DNA of 64,000 bases from positions 78,239,055-78,303,054 of the forward strand of contig CM019826.1 of assembly GCA_009763385.1 (NCBI GenBank), read 5' to 3'. The translations under genes were made by a program, and so were the position numbers. The notes below the pieces were generated by a model. The model saw only the letters and a program-made list of their open reading frames with translations. It did no database searches and had not been told where the DNA came from. Below, piece after piece: positions 1-9,707 of the stretch. The stretch is from Coix lacryma-jobi var. lacryma-jobi. Its lineage: Eukaryota; Streptophyta; Magnoliopsida; Poales; Poaceae. Each line of letters starts with the position of its first letter. Position 1 is the first letter of the stretch.

Positions 1-3000
1 ATGAAGCATATGAGCAAGTGAGCAGTTTTTAGCCAAAAAGATAGTCACCATCAGAATAGCACTACACATGTATAGATAGGGATCCAGACAAGTGCTAAAC
101 ATGTATACAAGGTGAGCTACCCCTAGCAAAGTTCAATCATCATGCATAGGAATGAAGCATATACTTGTGATTTCATTTTTATATTGGAGTTGCAGCGGTG
201 AAGACTTCACAAGCTCAATTATTTAGCATGTGATTGCGAGAGGTTGAAAGCTTGTCTTTGCCTAACTTTTCAACTGAGCGAAGCCTATGCCGAAGCAATC
301 AGTAGCTTGAAGCTACGGTTTCGGTCATACACTACACGGCTCAAGTTTAACTCAAAGTGCAATGAGAAATAGTCTTGATACCATGAGGTGTTGACAAGCA
401 ATCCCATCTCGATCTTTTCAATTCACTCAAACTTGGTTCAAAATTTTATACATGATATGACCAGACCAAGCAAGTGAATGACTCATGACTAGAGACATAG
501 CAACCTAGCATATATGAAAAGCACGAGTGAACTCAACATATCCTACACATGCTAGTTGCATATCTCAATGGTGAACATTTTCAGATTGTAAGTTATTAAG
601 TAAATTCACCATTCCAAAATAGCTCAGCTCATAACATGTACTAGTGATCAGGAAGAGCATAAGCTACAAGCATCCATATAAGCATCGGAGCATACAAAAT
701 AGAGCATAGTTACATTCTAGTGATTATAAGCATGAAGCTCAGAATGTAAATGCGTATGCTAAAATGCAAAAGAAAAGAAAGACAAAAGAGTCAGTCAAAT
801 ATACAAGATCCAAAATGTTTCCCCCATCTAAAAGGGGAAACACACACCAAGCTCACCCCTCAACCGATTAAAGGTTGATTCGTCTAAAGGCTTGGTGAAA
901 ATATCAGCCAGTTGATGATGAGTATCGACATGACGAAGGTCGATATCACCCTTCTCCTGGTGGTCTCGCAGAAAATGAAAGCGCACATCAATGTGTTTGG
1001 TCTTCGAGTGAAGCACGGGGTTCTTAGCAACGCTAATGGCACTCGTGCTGTCACAAAGCAAAGGCACGCGAAAAAAGCTCAGACCAAAATCACGCAAAGT
1101 GGCCATCATCCAAAGCAACTGGGAACAGCAGCTAGCCGCAGCAACATATTCAGCCTCTGTGGTAGACTGGGCGACACTAGACTGCTTGCGAGAAGACCAC
1201 GAAAAAAAGAGAGGAACCAATAAACTGGCAAGTCCCAGAAGTGGACTTGCGCTCAATACGACAACCAGCAAAATCAGCATCTGAATAACCGCAAAGCGAG
1301 AGGGTGGAGGAAGCAGAATACCAAATCCCAAACTCAGGAGTGAAACGAAGGTACCTGAAGATGCGCTTCACCGCCTGACGGTGAGAAGTGCGCGGCGACG
1401 CCTGAAAGCGCGCGCACAGACACACCGCGAACTGGATGTCCGGGCGTGTCGCCGTCAGGTAGAGGAGCGACCCGATCATACTGCGGTACTCCTTCTGGTC
1501 CACTGCTTCTCCGTCCACATCCGCATCCAGGGCAGTCGTCGTCGACATGGGTGTTGGAAGAGGCTTGGCCTCACCCATATCGAACCGCTTCAGCAAGTCC
1601 TTCGTGTACTTGCCCTGGTGCACAAATGTCCCCTCTCGGGATTGCTTAATTTGCAACCCGAGAAAGAATGTCAGCTCGCCCATCATGCTCATCTCGAACT
1701 CCCTGCTCATAGTATCTGCAAACTTGGCAACCAACGCGTGAGAAGAACCACCGAAAATGATATCATCCACGTAAATCTGGACCAAGAGTGTGTCTTTGCC
1801 TTGCCGGAGGAGAAAGAGCGTCTTATCTACACATCCCATTTTAAAACCCTTAGCAAGCAAAAAGGTTTTCAACCTATCATACCAGGCTCTAGGGGCTTGT
1901 TTCAAACCATATAAAGCCTTATGAAGTTTAAAGACATGGTTTGGAACCTTGGGATTTTCAAAACCGGGGGGTTGCTCAACATAAACCTCCTCCTCTATGT
2001 AGCCGTTTAAAAAAGCACTCTTGACATCCATTTGAAAAAGTTTGAAACCCCTGGATGCAGCAAAAGCCAAAAGTATCCTAATAGCCTCCAAACGAGCTAC
2101 AGGAGCGAAGGTCTCCTCATAATCTATTCCTTCCTTCTGACTATAGCCTTTCGCTACAAGCCGGGCCTTGTTTCTCACAACATGACCATCCTCTCCTTGC
2201 TTGTTTTTAAATACCCATTTTGTCCCTATAGGCTTACAGTCAGGTGGAGGTGGAACTAGAACCCAAACCCGATTTCGCTCAAAATTTTCTAACTCCTCAT
2301 GCATGGCATTAACCCAGTCCGGATCCGTCAAAGCGTGTCCAACATCTCGGGGCTCAAAATTAGCAACAAAAGCAGAGTGAGCGAAATGAGAGATGTGCTG
2401 TGACCTGGAGCGAGTGACTCGCTCGCCGATGTCGCCGATCATCTGTTCAGGGGGGTGCTGGCGCTGGATATGTCGTGGCGCCTCCCGGAAAGAAGTGACC
2501 TCCCCCTCAACAGCAGCTGGTTCCACCCCGGGTACAAAGGGTACCGCTCGGGGTGGCGGATCCCACGGCCCCCAGGAAGAAGAGGTGTCGGGGCCGTGAG
2601 TCGTCGTCGAGGCCGCTCTTTGCGGCGCGGCAGGTGGAGGGGGTGCTGGATCATCCATACCTTCAGCACCCTCGTCCTCGTCATCAAAAAGAGGCTCTCC
2701 AACCTCATGATCACCTGCACGCTCAAAACGAGAAGAAGGAGAAACAAGAGTCTCGTCGAAGGTGACATCTGATGTCTCCATGACTCGGTTAGTGTCAAGG
2801 TTAAGTACACGATAAGCTCGAGTGTGAGTGCCATAACCCAAAAACACACCGTCAGAAGAACGAGATTCAAATTTGTCCGAGTTGCCCTTTTTGAGTATAA
2901 AACAATGGCAACCAAAAACTCGAAAATAACTCACCTTGGGCAGTTTGCCAAAACGCAACTCATAAGAAGTCTTTTTCAAGAAAGCTCTTAGAAAGATGCG

Positions 3001-3265
3001 ATTGGAAATATAGCATGCAGTGTTCATAGCTTCGGCCCAATAGCGCCTAGGAGTCCTATGCTCATCAAGCATCGTCCTGGCCATCTCAACAAGGGTCCGA
3101 TTCTTCCTCTCTACAACACCATTTTGGGGCGGTGTGTAGGGGGAAGAAAACTGATGCTCCAAGCCAAGGTGGTTACAAAACTTCTCAAAATCCAAATTTT
3201 TGAATTCGGAACCATTATCACTTCTAATAGCTCGCATCGAGTTCAAAGGGAACTCGTTCTGAAGA
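1..3265 (-). mobile_element. Sirevirus-type Ty1/copia, 3' half of the minus-strand copy
   Basis: Reading leftward from 3265 this segment gives the second half of integrase, reverse transcriptase and RNase H (stop at 828), then 3' non-coding sequence that leaves the window at base 1. It is the left arm of a large inverted repeat whose right arm is 3351-6638. Its 5' partner is most likely 9457-14592 (5' LTR, gag, cut protease) on the same strand, separated from it by the inverted copy 3266-9456. The stretch from protease to mid-integrase is missing. The Sirevirus assignment is an inference from the long gag, the tRNA-Met-type primer site and the multiple polypurine tracts of the family copies here. 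Confidence 0.85.
828..3265 (-). pseudogene. pol: copia pol fragment: integrase C-half, RT, RNase H
   Basis: The frame enters integrase just before the second catalytic Asp (SDNGSEF) and the catalytic Glu (VVERKNRT). It continues through a proline-rich linker into RT (KSAFLNGYIEEEVYVEQPPG; active site YVDD) and RNase H (YSDADFAGC, TTEAEYVAA, KTKHIDVRFHFLRD), ending at 828. Near 1200 a longer run of A on the plus strand shifts the frame relative to the right-arm copy, so RNase H is split in two frames. The first third of pol (gag-pre-integrase, zinc finger, first catalytic Asp) is absent because the segment stops at the palindrome junction. RT motifs are otherwise intact. A non-functional retrotransposon polyprotein. 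Confidence 0.9.
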
Positions 3266-5818
3266 ATGACGACTTTTCGAGATATTCGTGGGTCTTCTTT
3301 TTGACTGAGAAGACTGAGACTTTCTCCTTCGCTCGCAATCTGATTTTGCGTCTTCAGAACGAGTTCCCTTTGAACTCGATGCGAGCTATTAGAAGTGATA
3401 ATGGTTCCGAATTCAAAAATTTGGATTTTGAGAAGTTTTGTAACCACCTTGGCTTGGAGCATCAGTTTTCTTCCCCCTACACACCGCCCCAAAATGGTGT
3501 TGTAGAGAGGAAGAATCGGACCCTTGTTGAGATGGCCAGGACGATGCTTGATGAGCATAGGACTCCTAGGCGCTATTGGGCCGAAGCTATGAACATTGCA
3601 TGCTATATTTCCAATCGCATTTTTCTGAGAGCTTTCTTGAAAAAGACTTCTTATGAGTTGCGTTTTGGCAAACTGCCCAAGGTGAGTTATTTTCGAGTTT
3701 TTGGTTGCCACTGTTTTATACTCAAAAAAGGCAACTTGGACAAATTTGAATCTCGTTCTTCTGACGGTGTGTTTTTGGGTTATGGCACTCACACTCGAGC
3801 TTATCGTGTACTTAACCTTGACACTAACCGAGTCATGGAGACATCAGATGTCACCTTCGACGAGACTCTTGTTTCTCCTTCTTCTCGTTTTGAGCGTGCA
3901 GGTGATCATGAGGTTGGAGAGCCTCTTTTTGATGACGAGGACGAGGGTGCTGAAGGTATGGATAATCCAGCACCCCCTCCACCTGCCGCGCCGCAAAGAG
4001 CGGTCTCTACGATGACTCACGGCCCCGACACCTCTTCTTCCTGGGGGCCGTGGGATCCTCCACCTCGCGCGGTATCTTTTGTACCCGGGGTGGAACCAGC
4101 TGCTGTTGAGGGGGAGGTCACTTCTTCCCGAGAGGCGCCACGACATATCCAGCGCCAGCACCCCCCTGAACAGATGATCGGCGACATCGGCGAGCGAGTC
4201 ACTCGCTCCAGGTCACAGCACATCTCTCACTTCGCTCATTCTGCTTTTGTTGCTAATTTTGAGCCCCGAGATGTTGGACACGCTTTGACGGATCCGGATT
4301 GGGTTAATGCCATGCATGAGGAGTTAGAAAATTTTGAGCGAAATCGGGTTTGGGTTCTAGTTCCACCTCCACCTGACTGTAAGCCTATAGGGACAAAATG
4401 GGTATTTAAAAACAAGCAAGGAGAGGATGGCCACGTTGTAAGAAACAAGGCCCGGCTTGTAGCCAAAGGCTATAGTCAGAAGGAAGGGATAGATTATGAG
4501 GAAACCTTCGCTCCTGTAGCACGTTTGGAGGCTATTAGGATACTCTTGGCTTATGCTGCATCCAGGGGTTTCAAACTTTTTCAAATGGATGTCAAGAGTG
4601 CCTTTTTAAACGGCTACATAGAGGAGGAGGTTTATGTTGTGCAACCCCCCGGTTTTGAAAATCCCAAGTTTCCAAACCACGTTTTTAAACTTCACAACGC
4701 TTCCAAACCACGTTTTTAAACTTCACAACGCTTTACATGGTTTGAAACAAGCCCCTAGAGCCTGGTATCATAGGTTGAAAACCTTTTTGCTTGCTAAGGG
4801 TTTTAAAATGGGATGTGTAGATAAGACGCTCTTTCTCCTCCGGCAAGGCAAAGACACACTTTTGGTCCAGATTTACGTGGATGATATCATTTTTGGTGGT
4901 TCTTCTCACGCTTTGGTTGCCAAGTTTGCAGATACTATGAGCAGGGAGTTCGAGATGAGCATGATGGGCGAGCTGACATTCTTTCTCGGGTTGCAAATTA
5001 AGCAATCCCGGGAGGGGACGTTTGTGCACCAGGGCAAGTACACGAAGGACTTGCTGAAGCGGTTCGATATGGGTGAGGCCAAGCCTCTTCCAACACCCAT
5101 GTCGACGATGACTGCCCTGGATGCGGATGTGGACGGAGAAGCAGTGGACCAGAAGGAGTACCGCAGTATGATCGGGTCGCTCCTCTACCTAACGGCGACA
5201 CGCCCGGACATTCAGTTCGCGGTGTGTCTGTGCGCGCGCTTTCAGGCGTCGCCGCGCACCTCTCACCGTCAGGCGGTGAAGCGCATCTTCAGGTACCTTC
5301 GTTTCACTCCTGAGTTTGGGATTTGGTATTCTGCTTCCTCCACCCTCTCGCTTTGCGGTTATTCCGATGCCGATTTTGCTGGTTGCCGAATTGAGCGCAA
5401 GTCCACTTCTGGGACTTGCCAATTTATTGGTTCTTCTCTTGTTTCGTGGTCTTCTCGCAAGCAGTCTAGTGTCGCTCAGTCCACTACGGAGGCTGAATAT
5501 GTTGCTGCGGCTAGCTGCTGTTCCCAGTTACTTTGGATGATGGCCACTTTGCGTGATTTTGGTCTGAGCTTTTCTCGTGTGCCTTTGCTTTGTGACAGCA
5601 CGAGTGCCATTAGCGTTGCTAAGAACCCCGTGCTTCACTCGAAGACCAAACACATTGATGTGCGCTTTCATTTTCTGCGAGACCACCAGGAGAAGGGTGA
5701 TATCGACCTTCGTCATGTTGATACTCATCATCAACTGGCTGATATTTTCACCAAGCCTTTAGACGAATCAACCTTTAATCGGTTGAGGGGTGAGCTTGGT
5801 GTGTGTTTCCCCTTTTAG
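3266..5818 (+). pseudogene. pol: copia pol fragment with frameshift in RT
   Basis: The segment starts at the integrase DDFSRYSW block (first catalytic Asp), then gives SDNGSEF (second Asp), VVERKNRT (Glu), a low-complexity linker (about 3900-4200), RT and RNase H. A 31-bp direct duplication at 4670-4731 adds one base modulo three, so the integrase/RT frame stops at 4719. RT resumes in another frame with KQAPRAWY, the YVDD active site and an intact RNase H (YSDADFAGC, TTEAEYVAA, HIDVRFHFLRD), ending at 5818. The duplication is absent from the left arm, so it arose in this copy. No function is expected. Confidence 0.9.
4670..4731. repeat. 31-bp direct tandem duplication in RT
   Basis: Bases 4670-4700 and 4701-4731 are the same 31-mer (starting ttccaaaccacg). 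It lies in the RT gene just after the PPGFEN block, shifts the reading frame, and is absent from the left arm. Confidence 0.93.
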
Positions 5819-7448
5819 ATGGGGGAAACATTTTGGATCTTGTATATTTGTCTGACTCTTTTGTCTTTCTTTTCTTTTGCATTTTCGCATACGCATTTAC
5901 ATTCCGAGCTTCATGTTTATAATCACTAGAATGTAACTATGCTCTATCCAGTATGCTCCGATGCTTCTATGGATGCTTGTAGCTTATGCTCTTCCTGATC
6001 ACTAGTACATGTTATGAGCTGAGTTTTTTTTGGAATGGTGAATTTACTTAATAACTTACAATCTGAAAATGTTCACCATTGAGATATGCAACTAGCATGT
6101 GTAGGGTGTGTTGAGTCCATTCCTGCTTTTCATTTATGCTGGGTTGCTATGTCTCTAGTTTTGAGTCATTCACTTGCTTGGTCTGTTCATATCATGTATA
6201 AATTTTGAACCAAGTTTTAGTGAATTGAAAAGATCGAGATGGGATTGCTTGTCAACACCTCACGGTATCGAGGCTGTTTCTCATTGCACCTTGAATTAAA
6301 CTTGAGCCGTGTAGTGTATGACCGAAACCGTAGCTTTAAGCTCCTGATTGCTTCGGCATAGGCTTCGCTCGGTTGAAAAGTTAGGCAAAGACAAGCTTTC
6401 AACCTCTCGCAATCACATGCTAAATAATTGAACTTGTGAATTCTTTACCGCTGCAACTCCGATATAAATCACAAGTATATGCTTCATTTCTATGCATGAT
6501 GATTGAACCTTGCTAGGGGTAGTTCACCTTGTATACATGTTTAGCACCTGTCTGGATTCCTATCTATACATGTGTAGTGCTATTTTGATGGTGACTATCT
6601 TTTTGGCTAAAAACTGCTCACTTGCTCATATGCTTCATATTTCGTATGTGTGATCAGTTTGAGCCTCCGCTATCTGAGTGCTTAGTTGTGCTGTTGGAGC
6701 TATACCGACTAGAGCATTTTTGCACTCTTTTGATTATCTGCCTGAAGCTACTAACTTGCATTTCTGACTTCATATGCATTTTAGAAGGGGGAGTTTTGTT
6801 GGCTCAAGGGAAGAGTTTGTGCTTGATAAGTGCATTTTCAACTAAGGGGGAGAGTTTTTGCAAATCATATGTCTCCTGGCGTTCAATTAAGGGGGAGCTT
6901 TTGCTAAGGGGGAGATTTTCAGATCTTTATGCTCTTCTCTTGTTGGACCTAAGGGGGAGTCCCTGGTTGCTTGCACTTGTCAAGGGAAGTTTGCTAGTTG
7001 TGTTGAGCTTTTGCCTCTGTCTTGAGGGACTAGCAAACTTTTTCCTCATTTGTCGTCGAGATGGATTTTGATTGGTTCGGAGACCTCTCGTTTGTTTTTC
7101 AATTGGTTCGGAGTGGTTTTCGTGCTAGTTGTGTTGAGCCTCTGTGCCTCTATCTTGAGGGACTAGCATTCTGCCATTTTTAGCTCTGATTTTTCAATTG
7201 GTATTTTGCTAGCGGTGTTGAGCCTGTTCTACCTCTTCTTGAGGGCTAGCTTTGCTTTGCTTGGTTGCGTCGAGCCGTTGCCCATGTCTTTGGGGACCAA
7301 GTTTTCGCTTCTTCCACTTGACCTTCTTCGGCTTTGATACGCTTTTGGGTCATTTGGTTGGGTTTTCTCCTCTCCTTCTCCTTCTTCCTCCTTCTGTTAC
7401 TTTGTTGATTTGTGGTGTAGTTGACAATGCACTCATCAAGGGGGAGAT
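5819..7448 (+). other. Sirevirus 3' non-coding region with multiple polypurine tracts
   Basis: There is no convincing ORF between the RNase H stop and the LTR. The core AAGGGGGAG occurs six times: near 6784, 6844, 6889, 6905, 6950 and 7438, the last directly abutting the LTR. Multiple polypurine tracts are a known hallmark of Sireviruses. Between the fifth and sixth copies lies a set of four stem-loop repeats, listed separately. The first 820 bases belong to the palindrome. Confidence 0.85.
6987..7301 (+). repeat. Four stem-loop repeats upstream of the LTR
   Basis: Four diverged units share an inner sequence of the type GTTGAGC...CTTGAGGG (last unit TCGAGC...TTTGGGG), each flanked by complementary arms. 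Unit 1: AAGTTTGCTAGT (6987-6998) with ACTAGCAAACTT (7029-7040). Unit 2: TGCTAGT (7123-7129) with ACTAGCA (7162-7168). Unit 3: GCTAGC (7208-7213) with GCTAGC (7245-7250). Unit 4: CTTGGT (7260-7265) with ACCAAG (7296-7301). The arms change sequence between units while staying complementary. Confidence 0.8.
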
Positions 7449-7816
7449 TGCGGATACATGGGTGTATGCCGAGTCTCTGAGTGATGAGTGATTGTCAACG
7501 GGTATGATGTGCATGTTCTTTGGCTTGTGTTGTGCAGGTGTCGAGCACGGAGACAGTGGTCGATGGCAGGTGAAGGTCAAGTTGAGACGTGCCGTGCCGA
7601 TGGACTGGGCGCGATGAAGGATGGGCGTGCCGTGCGACGGACATGCCATGCCGATGTATCGGACAGTGAAGGGCGGACGTGAGGCTTGGACTGAGGGACC
7701 AGAGGCCGGAGGATCAGCTGTAGTGGCTGGCAGCTTGTGGCAACGACAAGTGAAGAAATGCGGTCATGTCGGTGGACGGGGTGCACGGAGGTGCATCCCC
7801 TCTACGACGTCGGTTT

Positions 7817-8108
7817 GTTGGTAGAGCCAGGGAAAAACCAACGGGTGGACGGTTTCCAGGTTTGGGCCTCAAAACCTGGGTGCTGGGTTTCCAGGTTGAG
7901 CCACAAAACCTGGGCACGACGGTTTCCAGGTTGAGCCTCAAAACCTGGGCGTGGGCCGGTTTCCGAGTTTGGACTTCAAAACTCGGGCGTTGCTGGTTTC
8001 CGAGTTTGGGCCACAAAACTCGGGCTGGAGGCTGGTTTCCCGGTTTGGGCCTCAAAACCGGGGGCTGCTGGAAAAGGCTGGTTTCCCGGTTTGGGCCACA
8101 AAACCGGG
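7817..8108 (+). repeat. Tandem hairpin array in Sirevirus U3 (8 units)
   Basis: Eight short stem-loops, mostly about 24 nt each. Stems: GTTGGT/ACCAAC (7817/7837); CCAGGTTT/AAACCTGG (7856/7872); CCAGGTT/AACCTGG (7891/7907 and 7926/7942); CCGAGTTT/AAACTCGG (7963/7979 and 8000/8016); CCCGGTTT/AAACCGGG (8039/8055 and 8085/8101). Loops are the conserved GGGCCTCA, GGGCCACA or close variants. It lies about 200-490 bp upstream of the TATA box, so in U3 it would be at the 3' end of the genomic RNA. Confidence 0.92.
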
Positions 8109-8300
8109 GGTGCAGAGCGAGGGCGGCACGTGGCGGCGATCCAGACGTTGCGTCGAGGCAACGCTTCGGTTCGAGCGGGCGTGGCCGTCGGATCTACCTA
8201 CCACCGCGGGTTGGACCAGAATAGCCTTAGGGTTTAGCTGGTTCGCTCTGTAATTAGTTTAGAGAGGGGTAGAGTAGGAAATAGGCTTAGTCTAGTTTAG

Positions 8301-8307
8301 TATAAGT
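8301..8307 (+). promoter_or_regulatory. TATA box of Sirevirus LTR
   Basis: TATAAGT inside the LTR, followed by a pyrimidine-rich leader. The minus copy has the same box at 13695-13701. Confidence 0.65.
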
Positions 8308-8914
8308 AGTCCAGGGGAGACACCCTCCTCCCTATCTCAGTTTTAGCTATCTCAGTTAGTGCCTTCATTTGCGAGGGTTTTCTGCTCTCCCATCCCCTGC
8401 TTTAGCTAGTTGAGATCCGCAGAGAGACTCCACTCTGTGTACTGTTGAGTTGAGGAAGTGAGGCCGTATCCTCACCTTGGAGCACAGATCGTTGGCTTGA
8501 TTTGCGTCCTTGATTCGAATTCGTGGGTGTGATTCACGCTTCGTTCGTGTTCTTCGCGGAATCCTTTTTCTCCACGATTTTCTCATCGCTTGATCTTTTT
8601 GCTCGGTTCATCTTTTGCAAAACCGTTTGAACCAAGTTGTTCTAGATCGTGAGGCACTTCTTTCCACCGAAGGAATTAAACTCTAACCTCACGGTCTAGG
8701 AGATCGATCGATTTTCGTTTTGGATCGCGTTCTTGCCTCCTTGCCCCGAAATTTCTTGATTCACCGATTTGGAGTTAGGTTCGAGCCATGATCTCTTAGA
8801 GATAGCTCACTAACATCCCTGTGACCCCTCAGATCGAATTCTAGGCCTAGAGCTTTTGATTCGGAGGAGATCGGGTTGAATCATCAAAGAACTGCGCTGT
8901 TTTCGGGGGCATCG

Positions 8915-9180
8915 GACGCTATCACGAGAGCATCGGACGCTAGGGTTCCTAGCATCGGACGCTCCGGTGACGCGTGTCACGTTTTCAGCATTTTAGTTTG
9001 CATCGGACGCTAGGCATCGGACGCGTCCGTTGTCCATCGGACGCGCCGGAGTCTTTGCATCGGACGCTGGGTGATTACTGTTCACAGCGTCCGATGGTGC
9101 AACAGTAAGGTTCCAGAACCACCCAGTTTGCATCGGACGCGTCCGGTGGTCTGGCATCGGACGCAGGCCAGCGTCCGATG
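8915..9180 (+). repeat. GCATCGGACGC repeat block in LTR
   Basis: Many irregularly spaced copies of catcggacgc and its complement gcgtccgatg. The homologous stretch in the sister LTR (12720-13105) carries a different word, accggacgc, although sequences on both sides match. Confidence 0.85.
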
Positions 9181-9456
9181 TGACTGTTTTTGCGCGTTTT
9201 CGTTCGCGGTTCGTTCGTTCTTGATCGGATTCAAGTTCCGTCTTTTGCGTTGGCTTTCTAGGGTTGTCTAGTGTCCCGCTGTGCTTCTAGGAAGCATCCA
9301 CCCTACATCTAGGGTCGTGGACATTAGTTAGCTCTAGGGTTCGCTCTTGGGGTTGATTTTGGGACAGTGGCATCTAGTTTCCGAAAGGAAATTCTTGAAG
9401 CTCCCATTCACCCCCCCCCCCCTCTGGTCGCTTTCGGTTAGCTTCTCGGTCCTTCA

Positions 9457-9659
9457 GAAACAAGAGCAACATCGCGCAACACAAAGTGCTCATTAACCCG
9501 CACCGTCCCACGAGACAATACCTTACCTTTACTATTGTCGCCGAAGGTTATGTACTCCTTTCCGGCGACCGGGCTAAGGCTGGAGAACCACTTGGCGTTT
9601 CCGGTCATGTGCCTCGAGCAACCAGAATCCACCAACCAAATGTCCTCCAACCGTCTCAC
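9457..9659 (-). pseudogene. Sirevirus protease, N-terminal fragment
   Basis: About 67 codons of retropepsin in the copia style: WLVDSGCSRHMTGN, with the catalytic Asp in DSG, then FGDNSKGKVLSRGTV and a hydrophobic strand, before the frame runs into the inverted LTR at 9456. It is in the same frame as gag but separated from it by two stop codons (9708-9710 and 9660-9662). The remainder of protease, the gag-pre-integrase domain and the first part of integrase are missing. Confidence 0.88.
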
Positions 9660-9707
9660 CTACATCAATAAAAAGACATAGAGTGAGCATACGGTCCAAC
9701 ACTGGGG

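Larger units (their letters stand above)
1..6638. repeat. Near-palindrome, arms over 3.2 kb, 85-bp centre
   Basis: Bases 1-3265 are the reverse complement of 3351-6638 apart from scattered substitutions, small indels and the 31-bp duplication in the right arm. The window start (atgaagcatatgagcaag) matches the complement of the bases ending near 6638, and the arm pairs continue to gttctgaaga at 3256-3265 / tcttcagaac at 3351-3360. The 85 bases at 3266-3350 are unpaired and encode integrase of the plus copy. The left arm runs out of the window, so its full length is unknown; it could reach the end of the 3' LTR. Confidence 0.93.
3266..9456 (+). mobile_element. Sirevirus-type Ty1/copia, 5'-truncated plus-strand copy
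   Basis: Order on the plus strand: integrase core from its first catalytic Asp, RT, RNase H (stop 5818), 3' non-coding region with six polypurine tracts, and a complete 3' LTR (7449-9456) ending precisely at TCCTTCA. The 5' LTR, gag and protease are missing. The right end is a true LTR terminus joined directly to the protease of the minus-strand copy. The left end is not an element terminus but a point inside integrase. It therefore looks like a one-ended insertion or strand-switch product inside a sister element, not a normal two-ended integration. Confidence 0.85.
7449..9456 (+). mobile_element. Sirevirus 3' LTR (plus copy)
   Basis: The LTR starts TGCGGATACATGGG directly after the polypurine tract and ends TCCTTCA (TG...CA), 2008 bp. 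It matches the minus-strand LTR 12462-14592 along most of its length. U3 holds the hairpin array at 7817-8108 and a TATA box at 8301. Downstream lie a block of GCATCGGACGC repeats (about 8915-9180) and a C-rich tract (about 9410-9423). No primer-binding site follows, consistent with a 3' LTR. Confidence 0.92.

Noticed and set aside
3266..3792. Extension of the left-arm pol frame to an 871-codon protein starting at 3792
   Set aside because: The part right of 3265 is antisense to the plus-strand pol of the right arm; the frame is open only because of the palindrome.
7817..8108. CRISPR-like repeat array
   Set aside because: Units are short hairpins with variable stems and no unique spacers, in a plant LTR; the arrangement does not fit a CRISPR array.
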